Of a stretch of 5,044 nucleotides of DNA, positions 1 to 5,044 are shown piece after piece. Positions within the stretch are counted from its first letter, which is position 1, and each line of letters starts with the position of its first letter. The notes beneath the pieces are model-generated. The model saw only the letters and a list, made by a program, of their open reading frames with translations, did not search any database and was not told the origin of the DNA. Made by a program: the position numbers and the translations under genes. The stretch comes from Bacteroidales bacterium (GTDB lineage Bacteria; Bacteroidota; Bacteroidia; Bacteroidales; Paludibacteraceae): NCBI GenBank assembly GCA_900768725.1, contig CAAGDU010000096.1:1-5044 (forward strand), written 5' to 3'.

Positions 1-677
1 AAGAACTCCGCGTTGCAGAGGTGATAAGTAGGGTACGCGCCCATGCGCGTGAGAGGCGTATGGAAGGTAATCACATCCGCTTCGGCGGCTATCTGCTCGA
101 GCGGCGTGTGCAAGCCCTTCGGCGGGTCGCTCACTAGCACCCGCATACCCCTGCGCTCCGCCATCGCCTTCACCTTGCTCCCCACATGCCCGCACCCCAC
201 TATCCCAAGGGTCTTCAAATTTGAAAATTTGAAAGTTTGAAAATTATGCCCGGGTGCGCAGGCGTCCTCGCCTGCTTTTGTCATTTTCAAATTTTCGGAA
301 CTTGTCCCGATGCTTGCATCCCGATTTATCGGGGACAATCGGGATTTTTCATTTTCAAATTGAATCATGGCCTCCTCTACATAGTCGCACACCGCCTGCG
401 CATTGCACCCGGGCGCAGATGCCCAAGCAATCCCTTCTTGCTCCAAGTAGGGGATGTCAAGGTGGTCAGTGCCTATCGTAGCCGTAGCCACAAACTGCAC
501 GCGCGAGCCTTGCAGCAACGCCCTATCCACCCGCGTGCGAGTCCGCACAAACAGTGCCTCCGCGTCGGCAACTGCTTCGCGGGTGATTTCCTCCGGTGCC
601 AATTCCACCACCTCCGCGCCCTGCCACCGCAACGCCTCCGCCAAAAAAGGAATATAATGGTCTATAACAACTAACAT
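1..677 (-). CDS. pdxB: Erythronate-4-phosphate dehydrogenase PdxB, 3'-truncated by the window, with in-frame repeat insertion
   Basis: PdxB is a cytosolic NAD-dependent D-isomer 2-hydroxyacid dehydrogenase that oxidises 4-phosphoerythronate in DXP-dependent pyridoxal phosphate synthesis. The first 225 codons are present; the gene runs off at position 1, so the catalytic Arg/Glu/His region cannot be seen. The start MLVVIDHYIPF aligns with the E. coli start MKILVDENMPY. Other PdxB hallmarks are VRTRTRVD (about 49-56), FVATATIGTDHLD (about 63-75), SAPGCNAQAV (about 88-97), the Rossmann motif GIVGCGHVGSKV (158-169, GxGxxG at 161-166), DPP (184-186) and ITFHTPLTRMGAYPTYHL (203-220). TFHTPL followed by a PYKTLHL-like stretch separates PdxB from other family members. 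Residues about 107-155 are a low-similarity repeat-derived insertion replacing the usual short linker before TLGIVG. The frame is open throughout, so I treat the gene as intact. It starts 10 nt after the mutL stop with no Shine-Dalgarno sequence, so it is probably cotranscribed with mutL. Confidence 0.9.
   Translation of the reverse strand, partial: MLVVIDHYIPFLAEALRWQGAEVVELAPEEITREAVADAEALFVRTRTRVDRALLQGSRVQFVATATIGTDHLDIPYLEQEGIAWASAPGCNAQAVCDYVEEAMIQFENEKSRLSPINRDASIGTSSENLKMTKAGEDACAPGHNFQTFKFSNLKTLGIVGCGHVGSKVKAMAERRGMRVLVSDPPKGLHTPLEQIAAEADVITFHTPLTRMGAYPTYHLCNAEF
220..243. repeat. Three tandem 8-nt units, TTTGAAAA type
   Basis: On the plus strand the units are TTTGAAAA, TTTGAAAG and TTTGAAAA. 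Inverted copies of the same motif (TTTTCAAA) occur at 284-291 and 352-359. On the coding strand the array reads as part of FQTFKFSN. Twenty-four nucleotides equal eight codons, so the array itself does not shift the frame. Confidence 0.85.
250..275 (-). repeat. 26-bp GC-rich hairpin repeat core, copy 1 (inside pdxB)
   Basis: On the minus strand the core begins GCAGGCGAGGACGCCTGC, a perfect 7-bp stem (GCAGGCG/CGCCTGC) with a 4-nt AGGA loop, followed by GCACCCGG. It matches the copy at 2560-2585 in 25 of 26 bases, the only difference being C versus T just after the loop. Here it encodes AGEDACAPG in the pdxB frame. There is no downstream T run, so it is not a standard intrinsic terminator. Confidence 0.9.
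281..361. repeat. 13-bp direct repeats flanking the CCCGAT palindrome cluster
   Basis: TCATTTTCAAATT occurs at 281-293 and again at 349-361 in the same orientation, with the palindrome cluster between them. The arrangement resembles a module bracketed by short direct repeats, either a target duplication or products of slippage or recombination between A/T-rich units. The sequence alone does not tell which. Confidence 0.75.
304..345. repeat. Nested inverted repeats of CCCGAT type
   Basis: ATCCCGAT (318-325) and ATCGGGAT (338-345) form a perfect 8-bp inverted pair. GTCCCGAT (304-311) pairs, with one extra G, with ATCGGGGAC (328-336). CCCGA and TCGGG around TTTA (320-333) also form a tight hairpin. 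The pairings share arms, so only some can form at once in the pdxB mRNA. Confidence 0.75.
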
Positions 678-687
678 GTGGTCTGTA

Positions 688-2517
688 TTATACTTTCAAA
701 TCCTCATCTGTTAGAATCTTCATCACGCGCTTGCCATCGGGGGTGTAACGATATGAGGGGAGTGAGAATAGTTTTTTCACGATGTCGTGCATCTCGTCTT
801 CTGTTAATATTCTCCCGTATGGTATTGCTGTGTCGTTGGCAAGTGCCATGGCAATTTGTTTGCGCCACTCTTCTTGTACATTGGCACCTATGTCGTGCAC
901 AGCATCCAAAATATGCCGCAGTGCGATTACTCCGTTTTGTTGCTCTAACTGTGCAGGCAGACCATAAATACTATAAGCAGTCTTATCCAATTGTTCTATA
1001 TCAAAGCCGATATGCCGAAGTTCTTCTACTATAGGTTCGAACAATAGCATGTCTTCTGTTGTTAACTCAAATATATCGGGAAATAGTAGTTTCTGAGTAG
1101 CACATTTAGCTTCTGACATTTGCTGCAAATAAAGGTGATAGAGTATGCAAGCGTGTGCGCGATGCTGGTTGATGATAGCAATGCCTTGCTCCATAGCCAT
1201 CAGTATGTACTTACCTCCGTATTGCCAAGGTATAGCGTAAGGAGCAGAGAACAAGGAGCAAGAATTCAAATCACTCATTTTTGAATTATCAAAGTTGAAC
1301 CCCTCTTGCTTTTGTGCTCGGTTCATAGTTCTTGGCTCGTTGCCGAAAGGACTGCATTCTCTGTTTCTGATATTTAGTTCTGAGGGGCTATAACCTTTAT
1401 CTACGCGGAATGGATTGTAGTTTGGATCAATGATTCGCTGAGGAGCGTTTGTTGGCATTCTGTTATCCGGGACGGGCATAGCTATTTCTCCTTCGCGATT
1501 GAAGTCAATAGTCGGAGCAAGGCTAAATTTTCCCAATGCCTCGCGTACTGACGCTAGCAGTATCTGAAAAACAGCCTGCTCATCAGCAAACTTTATCTCG
1601 GTCTTCGTCGGGTGGATATTCACATCAATAGACTGCGGATTGACTTCGAAATAGATAAAGAAAGAGGGTTGATACTCTCCCGGGAGCATCCCTGAGTACG
1701 CTGTCATCACCGCCTTCTGAAAATACGGATGCCGCATATATCGCCCGTTCACGAAGAAATACTGCTGCGCATTCTTTCCCGTTGCCTCCGGTTTGGCAAC
1801 AAACCCGTGTATCGAGACCAAATCAGTATCCGTATGTATCTCTACCAGGTTGGAAGTGTATTGTCGTCCTGTGCCTTTGCCGAATACGCTCTCGATGCGT
1901 TGCTTCTCCGTGCCGGCAGGCAATTCGCTGAGTATCTCATCATTATGAACAAAGGTAAACTGCACCAGCGGATAGACCAGCACTATCCTATGGTAATCCG
2001 TTAGCAGGTTGCGCAACTCTGTTTGGTCGGTCTTGAGGAACTTGCGCCGCACAGGCACATTGTAAAACAAATTCTTTACCCGTATATTCGTGCCTACCGG
2101 GCACTGACACGGCTCTTGATACGGCACTTCCGACCCCGCTATCTCCAGCCTCGTGCCCATCTCGTCCTCCTCGCGCCGTGTGGTTACCTCCACTTGCGCC
2201 ACGGCGCAGATACTCGCCAAGGCTTCCCCGCGAAATCCCATCGTGCGAAGTGCAAAGAGGTCGGCTGCTTCGCGTATCTTTGAGGTCGCATGCCGCTCAA
2301 ACGCCATACGCGCATCCGTCTCGCTCATGCCCTTCCCGTTGTCCACCACTTGCAGCAACGTCCTACCTGCATCGCGCACCACCACTTGTATACGCGTTGC
2401 GCCGGCATCCAAACTATTCTCCACCAATTCCTTCAGGCACGACGCAGGACGCTGGATAACCTCTCCGGCGGCTATCTGGTTGGCAACACTATCGGGTAAA
2501 AGGTGAATGATGTCCAT
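688..2517 (-). CDS. mutL: DNA mismatch repair protein MutL
   Basis: MutL is a cytosolic GHKL ATPase that couples MutS mismatch recognition to downstream steps of repair. The 609 residues are a normal length. The N-terminal ATPase is complete: LANQIAAGEV-like start (residues 11-20), KELVENSLDAGA with catalytic Glu30 and Mg-binding Asn34, DNGKGM (59-64), ATSKI (77-81) and GFRGEALASI (94-103). A transducer domain follows to about 335, then a variable linker of about 90 residues containing YNPF, and a dimerisation domain from about 428. The endonuclease motif DQHA-x2-E-x4-E reads NQHRAHACILYH (450-461), with the Asp and both Glu missing, and the tail has YTPDGKRV (591-598) where endonuclease-type MutLs have CPHGRP. 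Nicking activity is therefore unlikely. The start is fixed by the conserved LP..VANQIAAGEV segment. GC content falls strongly toward the 3' end. pdxB follows after 10 nt. Confidence 0.97.
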   Translation of the reverse strand: MDIIHLLPDSVANQIAAGEVIQRPASCLKELVENSLDAGATRIQVVVRDAGRTLLQVVDNGKGMSETDARMAFERHATSKIREAADLFALRTMGFRGEALASICAVAQVEVTTRREEDEMGTRLEIAGSEVPYQEPCQCPVGTNIRVKNLFYNVPVRRKFLKTDQTELRNLLTDYHRIVLVYPLVQFTFVHNDEILSELPAGTEKQRIESVFGKGTGRQYTSNLVEIHTDTDLVSIHGFVAKPEATGKNAQQYFFVNGRYMRHPYFQKAVMTAYSGMLPGEYQPSFFIYFEVNPQSIDVNIHPTKTEIKFADEQAVFQILLASVREALGKFSLAPTIDFNREGEIAMPVPDNRMPTNAPQRIIDPNYNPFRVDKGYSPSELNIRNRECSPFGNEPRTMNRAQKQEGFNFDNSKMSDLNSCSLFSAPYAIPWQYGGKYILMAMEQGIAIINQHRAHACILYHLYLQQMSEAKCATQKLLFPDIFELTTEDMLLFEPIVEELRHIGFDIEQLDKTAYSIYGLPAQLEQQNGVIALRHILDAVHDIGANVQEEWRKQIAMALANDTAIPYGRILTEDEMHDIVKKLFSLPSYRYTPDGKRVMKILTDEDLKV

Positions 2518-2526
2518 AAAGGGATG

Positions 2527-2600
2527 TACGAATTTAGGAATTTACGGTTTGCGATTTTAGCAGGCGAGGATGCCTGCGCACCCGGACAATTACGAATTTA
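2527..2600. repeat. Repeat island between the 81-aa gene and mutL
   Basis: The 91-nt gap upstream of mutL is mostly repeat. TACGAATTTA occurs at 2527-2536 and 2591-2600 in the same orientation, bracketing the GC-rich core. Further degenerate TTTACG-type units lie at 2541-2546 and 2597-2602. I see no TAnnTTTG promoter box for mutL in this gap, so mutL is probably transcribed from upstream. Confidence 0.7.
2560..2585 (+). repeat. 26-bp GC-rich hairpin repeat core, copy 2 (upstream of mutL)
   Basis: This is the second copy of the core found in pdxB, 25 of 26 bases identical and in the opposite orientation. The stem is GCAGGC/GCCTGC with a 6-nt loop (GAGGAT). The C-to-T change turns the seventh pair into a G-T wobble on this strand. 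Both copies begin after a T/A-rich stretch and end in CACCCGG. Confidence 0.9.
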
Positions 2601-2608
2601 CGATCGGA

Positions 2609-2854
2609 TTACAGCAGGAAATAGAAGGCAAAGAGCAGCAGCACCAGCAGTGCAATCCAAAAGCCCAAACGCGACTGTTTCTTGCGGCGCAGTTCGGTCA
2701 TGTTCTTCTCATGCTCCTCGCGGAAACTGCCCCGATGCAGTTGGCTATGCTTCTGCTCACGACGCTCGCGGCGCTCCTCTTTCTCCTTATCATAATAGAT
2801 TGGGCGGTAGTCCCACTCGCGAGGCTTTTGTACTTTGGGAAATAGGATAGACAT
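2609..2854 (-). CDS. Small tail-anchored membrane protein of unknown function
   Basis: This 81-residue protein has a short N-terminal segment with PREWDYRPIYYD (11-22), a highly charged stretch rich in Glu, Arg and Lys (23-62, probably helical) and one hydrophobic segment (64-81, GFWIALLVLLLFAFYFLL) that ends at the last residue. The basic run RRKKQSR just before the segment predicts a cytoplasmic N-terminus with the C-terminus in or across the inner membrane. From memory, a similar small protein with a Y.PRYYD-like motif lies next to mutL in other Bacteroidales and is sometimes mislabelled as a riboflavin synthase subunit; nothing here supports that name. It lies between two repeat islands, 92 nt after the lipoprotein gene and 91 nt before mutL. 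The function is unknown. Confidence 0.8.
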   Translation of the reverse strand: MSILFPKVQKPREWDYRPIYYDKEKEERRERREQKHSQLHRGSFREEHEKNMTELRRKKQSRLGFWIALLVLLLFAFYFLL

Positions 2855-2860
2855 AATCTT

Positions 2861-2942
2861 ATTTACAAATTACGATTTACGATTTTCCACTGCCCGTAAG
2901 CCACATGGTCAATCGTAAATCGTAAATCGTCTAATTGTAAAT
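2861..2942. repeat. Long imperfect inverted repeat between the lipoprotein gene and the 81-aa gene
   Basis: The left arm (2861-2884) pairs with the right arm (2911-2942): 12 perfect inner pairs (2873-2884 with 2911-2922) and a nearly perfect outer segment (2861-2872 with 2932-2942), with 9 unpaired bases on the right equal to one extra repeat unit. The arms are built of 7-nt ATTTACG-type units. The 26-nt loop (2885-2910) is richer in GC and differs from the other islands' cores. It starts 4 nt after the lipoprotein stop and ends 6 nt before the next start codon. It could slow transcription or protect the upstream 3' end, but no T run follows it, so a standard intrinsic terminator is not supported. 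Confidence 0.8.
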
Positions 2943-2946
2943 ATCT

Positions 2947-4632
2947 TTACTTCACGATGGCTTGGAACTCAGCGTCTTCAGCAAACTTAGCGAACTCGAT
3001 GTCGTTCTTTGCGCGTGCTTTCAGGCTTGCATCCTTAGCCACAGCCTCTTTCATATTGCTATATACAGCGTTGCGGTCGTTGGTGCGAGCACCTACTACG
3101 GCTTGCAGGTAAGCGGTTACGCCGTTCGGCTCTTTTACGTTAGCCAAGGTCTGGCGTGCGCCTGCGTAGTCCTCGTTGAGGATTTGCTGTACGGCAGCAT
3201 TGTTGGTTGCGCTTTGACCATATGCAGATTTTGCTGCCTTGTAGTCGCCCTTCATCGTGTAGAGGGTACCCATAGCGGCTGCAAGGTTACCTTGCGTGCC
3301 GGCAGCCTTACCGAAGTGCTCCTCTGCCTTTGCCAAGTCGCCCTCTGCCATAGCAGCCACACCGGCGTTGAAGTTCACATCGGCGTTCTGCGGCTCGATA
3401 GCCAATGCCTTGTTGTATGCGCGGCGTGCCTCTGCTACATTGCCCTGCTCAAAATAGAGCATACCCATGTTGTTGTAAGCGCGGTAGTCGTTGAACTGTG
3501 CAGCCACTTTCTGATAGATAGCAATTTTCTCTGCTTTGTCGCTGGTGAGTGTAGCAGCGTAGAGCATCTCCTCTACGTTCAGTTGACTCGGGTCATTTGC
3601 CAAGAACTCCTTGATTTCCTCGTCCGACTTACCAATCAAATCAGTGGTCAGAATCAGTCGGCTGCGACGCAGTGCAGGCAGAATCTCATCTGCGATAGTC
3701 TTATAAACGCTGCTCAGGTTCTTGATTTGTGCCTCGCGCTCCTCGGGGTCGGTGTACATGCTCAGCACGCGCAACACCAACTCCTTGTCTTGCATGTTGC
3801 TATTCTCTAACAGTGCTTGGAAGCCTGCCCAGTCCTCTGCGGTGATATCCGAAGCGATGTCGATCTTCACTTTGTCGCGTTTCAGTTGCTGTTGCAGGAA
3901 CTTCTGAGCGTTCTTCTGGCGCTGACCTGCCAACTTCTCGTTCAGATCCATGCCGCCGTCGGGAGAAGCATAACCGCTTACCTCCAGTTTGTTAATAGCT
4001 TTGCGCTCATTTTGGTCTGCCTCTTTGATTGCAGCTTGCAGGTCTTTCATCTGCTGGCTCTTGGTCTCCGACGAACGCAGGTTCGACTGTTGAATCAAGA
4101 ACTTGATGTCTGCTTCCTGCATCTGTTGAATCACACGTTGGAACTTGTCAGGCGTTACCACCGACTTGTTGTCGCAAGCCTTTGCCAACTTCACAGTGGC
4201 TACCAAGCCGTCTGCTACCTTCAACTCAGGCACCTCTACTTCTTTGTTACCCACTTTAGCGGTAAAGCGCAGGTAGAGTTCGCATTTGTCCATAGCGGGC
4301 ACATAGTCGAACGAGCACGATTGGCTGTACTTGCCGCCTGCTTTGTAGTTCACAGTAGTACCATTCTCCTTAGCTTTCTCGCCGACATAGGTAACAGGGC
4401 TGCCCACTGCCTCGCCGCCTGCGTATTTCAGCACGGGAGTAACGGTCAGTACACCTTTCTTAGCGAATTTCTTAACAGGGAACGTACCCGTAATCTCTGC
4501 GTTCACCTTGTTGCCAACCACTGTTAGCGGACTCGGGTTCACGTTAATTTCTTCGGGTTGAGGCAGCGTCTTGCTGCACGATGCCAACATTGCTACTGCA
4601 GCAATGAGGGAGAGAAATAGACCTTTCTTCAT
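2947..4632 (-). CDS. TPR-repeat lipoprotein with OmpA-like segment
   Basis: This is a 561-residue envelope lipoprotein. Residues 1-19 are a lipoprotein signal peptide: KK, a hydrophobic core and the lipobox LASC, with Cys19 as the lipidated residue. Residues about 30-150 look like a beta-rich domain. Residues about 213-250 contain LEVSGYASPDGGMDLNEKLA followed by GQRQKNAQKF, the pattern of OmpA-like domains (VxGYASPxG...N..L...R), so peptidoglycan contact is possible but not shown. At least two 34-residue TPR units (382-415 and 416-449) and a third, weaker one (from about 450) follow, so a scaffold role is likely. The mature protein has three more cysteines (106, 117, 153). Similar proteins are, from memory, widespread in Bacteroidetes without an assigned function. 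A strong promoter lies just upstream, suggesting a well-expressed gene with its own transcription unit. Confidence 0.9.
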   Translation of the reverse strand: MKKGLFLSLIAAVAMLASCSKTLPQPEEINVNPSPLTVVGNKVNAEITGTFPVKKFAKKGVLTVTPVLKYAGGEAVGSPVTYVGEKAKENGTTVNYKAGGKYSQSCSFDYVPAMDKCELYLRFTAKVGNKEVEVPELKVADGLVATVKLAKACDNKSVVTPDKFQRVIQQMQEADIKFLIQQSNLRSSETKSQQMKDLQAAIKEADQNERKAINKLEVSGYASPDGGMDLNEKLAGQRQKNAQKFLQQQLKRDKVKIDIASDITAEDWAGFQALLENSNMQDKELVLRVLSMYTDPEEREAQIKNLSSVYKTIADEILPALRRSRLILTTDLIGKSDEEIKEFLANDPSQLNVEEMLYAATLTSDKAEKIAIYQKVAAQFNDYRAYNNMGMLYFEQGNVAEARRAYNKALAIEPQNADVNFNAGVAAMAEGDLAKAEEHFGKAAGTQGNLAAAMGTLYTMKGDYKAAKSAYGQSATNNAAVQQILNEDYAGARQTLANVKEPNGVTAYLQAVVGARTNDRNAVYSNMKEAVAKDASLKARAKNDIEFAKFAEDAEFQAIVK

Positions 4633-4659
4633 AATCAGTATATAAATTTTACAAGTTTC

Positions 4660-4675
4660 TTATGCTACGGCATAA
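4660..4675 (-). other. Small hairpin in the predicted 5' leader of the lipoprotein mRNA
   Basis: On the minus strand TTATGC-CGTA-GCATAA forms a perfect 6-bp stem with a 4-nt loop. It lies just downstream of the predicted transcription start, near the mRNA 5' end, and about 27 nt before the start codon. A 5' stem can stabilise mRNA; that role is inferred. Confidence 0.5.
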
Positions 4676-4685
4676 TTTTCGGCGG

Positions 4686-4717
4686 CAAAGTTACGTTTTT
4701 TTTTCGATATACGCAAA
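4686..4717 (-). promoter_or_regulatory. Bacteroidetes-type promoter for the lipoprotein gene
   Basis: On the minus strand the -33 box TTTG (4717-4714) is followed by a 20-nt spacer that includes a run of nine A, then the -7 box TAACTTTG (4693-4686), a full match to TAnnTTTG. Transcription would start near 4679, giving a leader of about 45 nt. The leader next to the start codon is A/T-rich with no Shine-Dalgarno sequence, as usual in this phylum. Confidence 0.85.
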
Positions 4718-4730
4718 CCTTTTTGCATAT
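4709..4730. promoter_or_regulatory. Inverted repeat overlapping the -33 box
   Basis: Arms ATACGCAAA (4709-4717) and TTTGCATAT (4722-4730) form nine pairs with one G-T wobble or mismatch around a 4-nt spacer. The -33 TTTG of the promoter lies within one arm. It could be an operator for a dimeric regulator or a hairpin at the end of the pullulanase transcript; no clean T run supports a terminator in the pullulanase direction. Confidence 0.45.
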
Positions 4731-4763
4731 TTCTATCAAAAACAGGCGTTTTTCCGAAAAATT

Positions 4764-5044
4764 CTATTCTATAGCATACAAAATCTGTGCAGATTGTGCA
4801 CCTACATACGTTATTTTTTCATCTACGCGCATGCCTGAGTACGGACACTCGCCGTCTCCGCATGCCAATCGATAAGCCCCCGCGGGCAGGTTGACCGCCA
4901 CGTCCTCTCTATTGGCGTTCAGCACCACCACGATGGTCTTCCACTCGTCGCCCACTGCCTCGCCGTCCAGCGCATACGCCACCACGCCCTCCGGCGCGTC
5001 CAAGAAATGCAGGTGCCGGCGTACCAACTCCGCGTCGCCCATCC
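4764..5044 (-). CDS. pulA: C-terminal end of a type I pullulanase-like GH13 glycosidase (5'-truncated by the window)
   Basis: Only the last 93 codons are present; the frame is open to the window edge, so the Met at 5042 is internal. The fragment reads VRRHLHFLDAPEGVVAYAL, then WKTIVVVLNANREDVAVNLP, AGAYRLACGDG and a final SAQILYAIE. This is the beta-sandwich tail that follows the catalytic barrel in Bacteroidetes type I pullulanases, where V..HL.FLD.P..V.AY.L.....GD.W..I.V..N.N...V...LP is typical. Such enzymes cut alpha-1,6 links of pullulan, glycogen or starch. No catalytic residues are in the window, so another GH13 subtype is possible. The stop is 131 nt before the lipoprotein start, and the lipoprotein has its own promoter. 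Confidence 0.72.
   Translation of the reverse strand, partial: MGDAELVRRHLHFLDAPEGVVAYALDGEAVGDEWKTIVVVLNANREDVAVNLPAGAYRLACGDGECPYSGMRVDEKITYVGAQSAQILYAIE

Larger units (their letters stand above)
213..359 (-). repeat. In-frame repeat island inserted in pdxB (codons about 107-155)
   Basis: About 147 nt lie between two conserved PdxB blocks and consist almost wholly of repeats: A/T-rich TTTGAAAA-type units at both ends and in the middle, a CCCGAT-type palindrome cluster and a GC-rich hairpin core. From the Tyr of DYVEEAM to the residue before TLGIVG there are 57 residues, against about 19 in E. coli PdxB as I remember it, so the net gain is about 38 residues. The encoded peptide contains SENLKMTKAGEDACAPG and HNFQTFKFSNLK, which have no counterpart in the family. 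Length and phase keep the downstream Rossmann fold in frame. Exact borders are uncertain, because the insertion seems to have replaced part of the normal linker helix. The mechanism of insertion is inferred, not seen. Confidence 0.8.

Noticed and set aside
213..359. pdxB as a pseudogene broken by the insertion
   Set aside because: The frame is open on both sides and the Rossmann motif, DPP and TFHTPL remain in the same frame. The 3' end lies outside the window, so damage there cannot be excluded.
43..674. Plus-strand open frames opposite pdxB
   Set aside because: The minus strand carries the conserved PdxB motifs from the start codon to the window edge; the plus-strand translations are low-complexity shadows.
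2560..2585. Intrinsic terminator formed by the GC-rich core
   Set aside because: The hairpin is good, but in neither direction and in neither copy is it followed by a run of T.
2503..2850. Plus-strand frame encoding AGEDACAPGQL
   Set aside because: It runs antisense through the small tail-anchored gene and the repeat. The peptide similarity to the pdxB insert comes from the shared repeat, not from a gene.
2861..2942. CRISPR array
   Set aside because: The repeats are 7-8-nt A/T-rich units arranged as an inverted pair, without regular 25-40-nt direct repeats and unique spacers, and no cas gene is present.
2962..4527. Long open frames on the plus strand opposite the lipoprotein gene (282 and 236 codons)
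   Set aside because: They are antisense to a gene with a clear signal peptide, OmpA-like segment and TPR units. Their translations are Leu/Val/Cys-rich with no recognisable motif, as expected from the reverse of a coding sequence.
4742..4763. Terminator just after the pullulanase stop
   Set aside because: TTTTT-CGG-AAAAA can pair, but it is a weak 5-bp A/T stem without GC pairs and the following T run is not placed as in a normal terminator.

Overview
The window looks like the chromosome of a member of the Bacteroidetes, most likely the Bacteroidales. Three things support this: an excellent -33/-7 promoter of the Bacteroidetes type (TTTG, 20 nt, TAACTTTG), start codons preceded by A/T-rich leaders with no Shine-Dalgarno sequence, and protein versions (MutL tail with TPDGK, TPR/OmpA-like lipoprotein, tail-anchored small protein, pullulanase tail) that resemble Bacteroidales families. 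All five genes lie on the minus strand.

Layout in the order of transcription, from right to left. The last 93 codons of a type I pullulanase-like glycosidase (5044-4764) are followed by a 131-nt gap holding a strong promoter, an inverted repeat over its -33 box and a small leader hairpin. Then come a 561-residue TPR lipoprotein with an OmpA-like segment (4632-2947), a repeat-filled gap, an 81-residue tail-anchored protein of unknown function (2854-2609), a second repeat-filled gap, mutL (2517-688) and, after only 10 nt, pdxB (677 to beyond position 1). MutL is the mismatch-repair ATPase. PdxB is the second enzyme of the DXP-dependent pyridoxal phosphate pathway. The last three genes could form one transcript; no functional link between repair and vitamin B6 synthesis is implied.

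The most interesting feature is a set of short repeat islands, each a GC-rich core embedded in A/T-rich micro-repeats. Two islands fill the gaps on either side of the small gene. The third lies inside pdxB, where about 49 codons (roughly 38 more than the E. coli enzyme has at this place) interrupt the protein exactly at the junction between its N-terminal domain and its NAD-binding domain, with the reading frame intact. A 26-bp hairpin-forming core is shared, 25 of 26 bases, between the pdxB island and the island upstream of mutL, in opposite orientation. This resembles in kind the Rickettsia palindromic elements that insert in-frame into genes, but the sequence is different and I do not recognise it as a named family.

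A second oddity is mutL itself. Its C-terminal third is much poorer in GC than its N-terminal third, and its metal-binding endonuclease motif is not intact.
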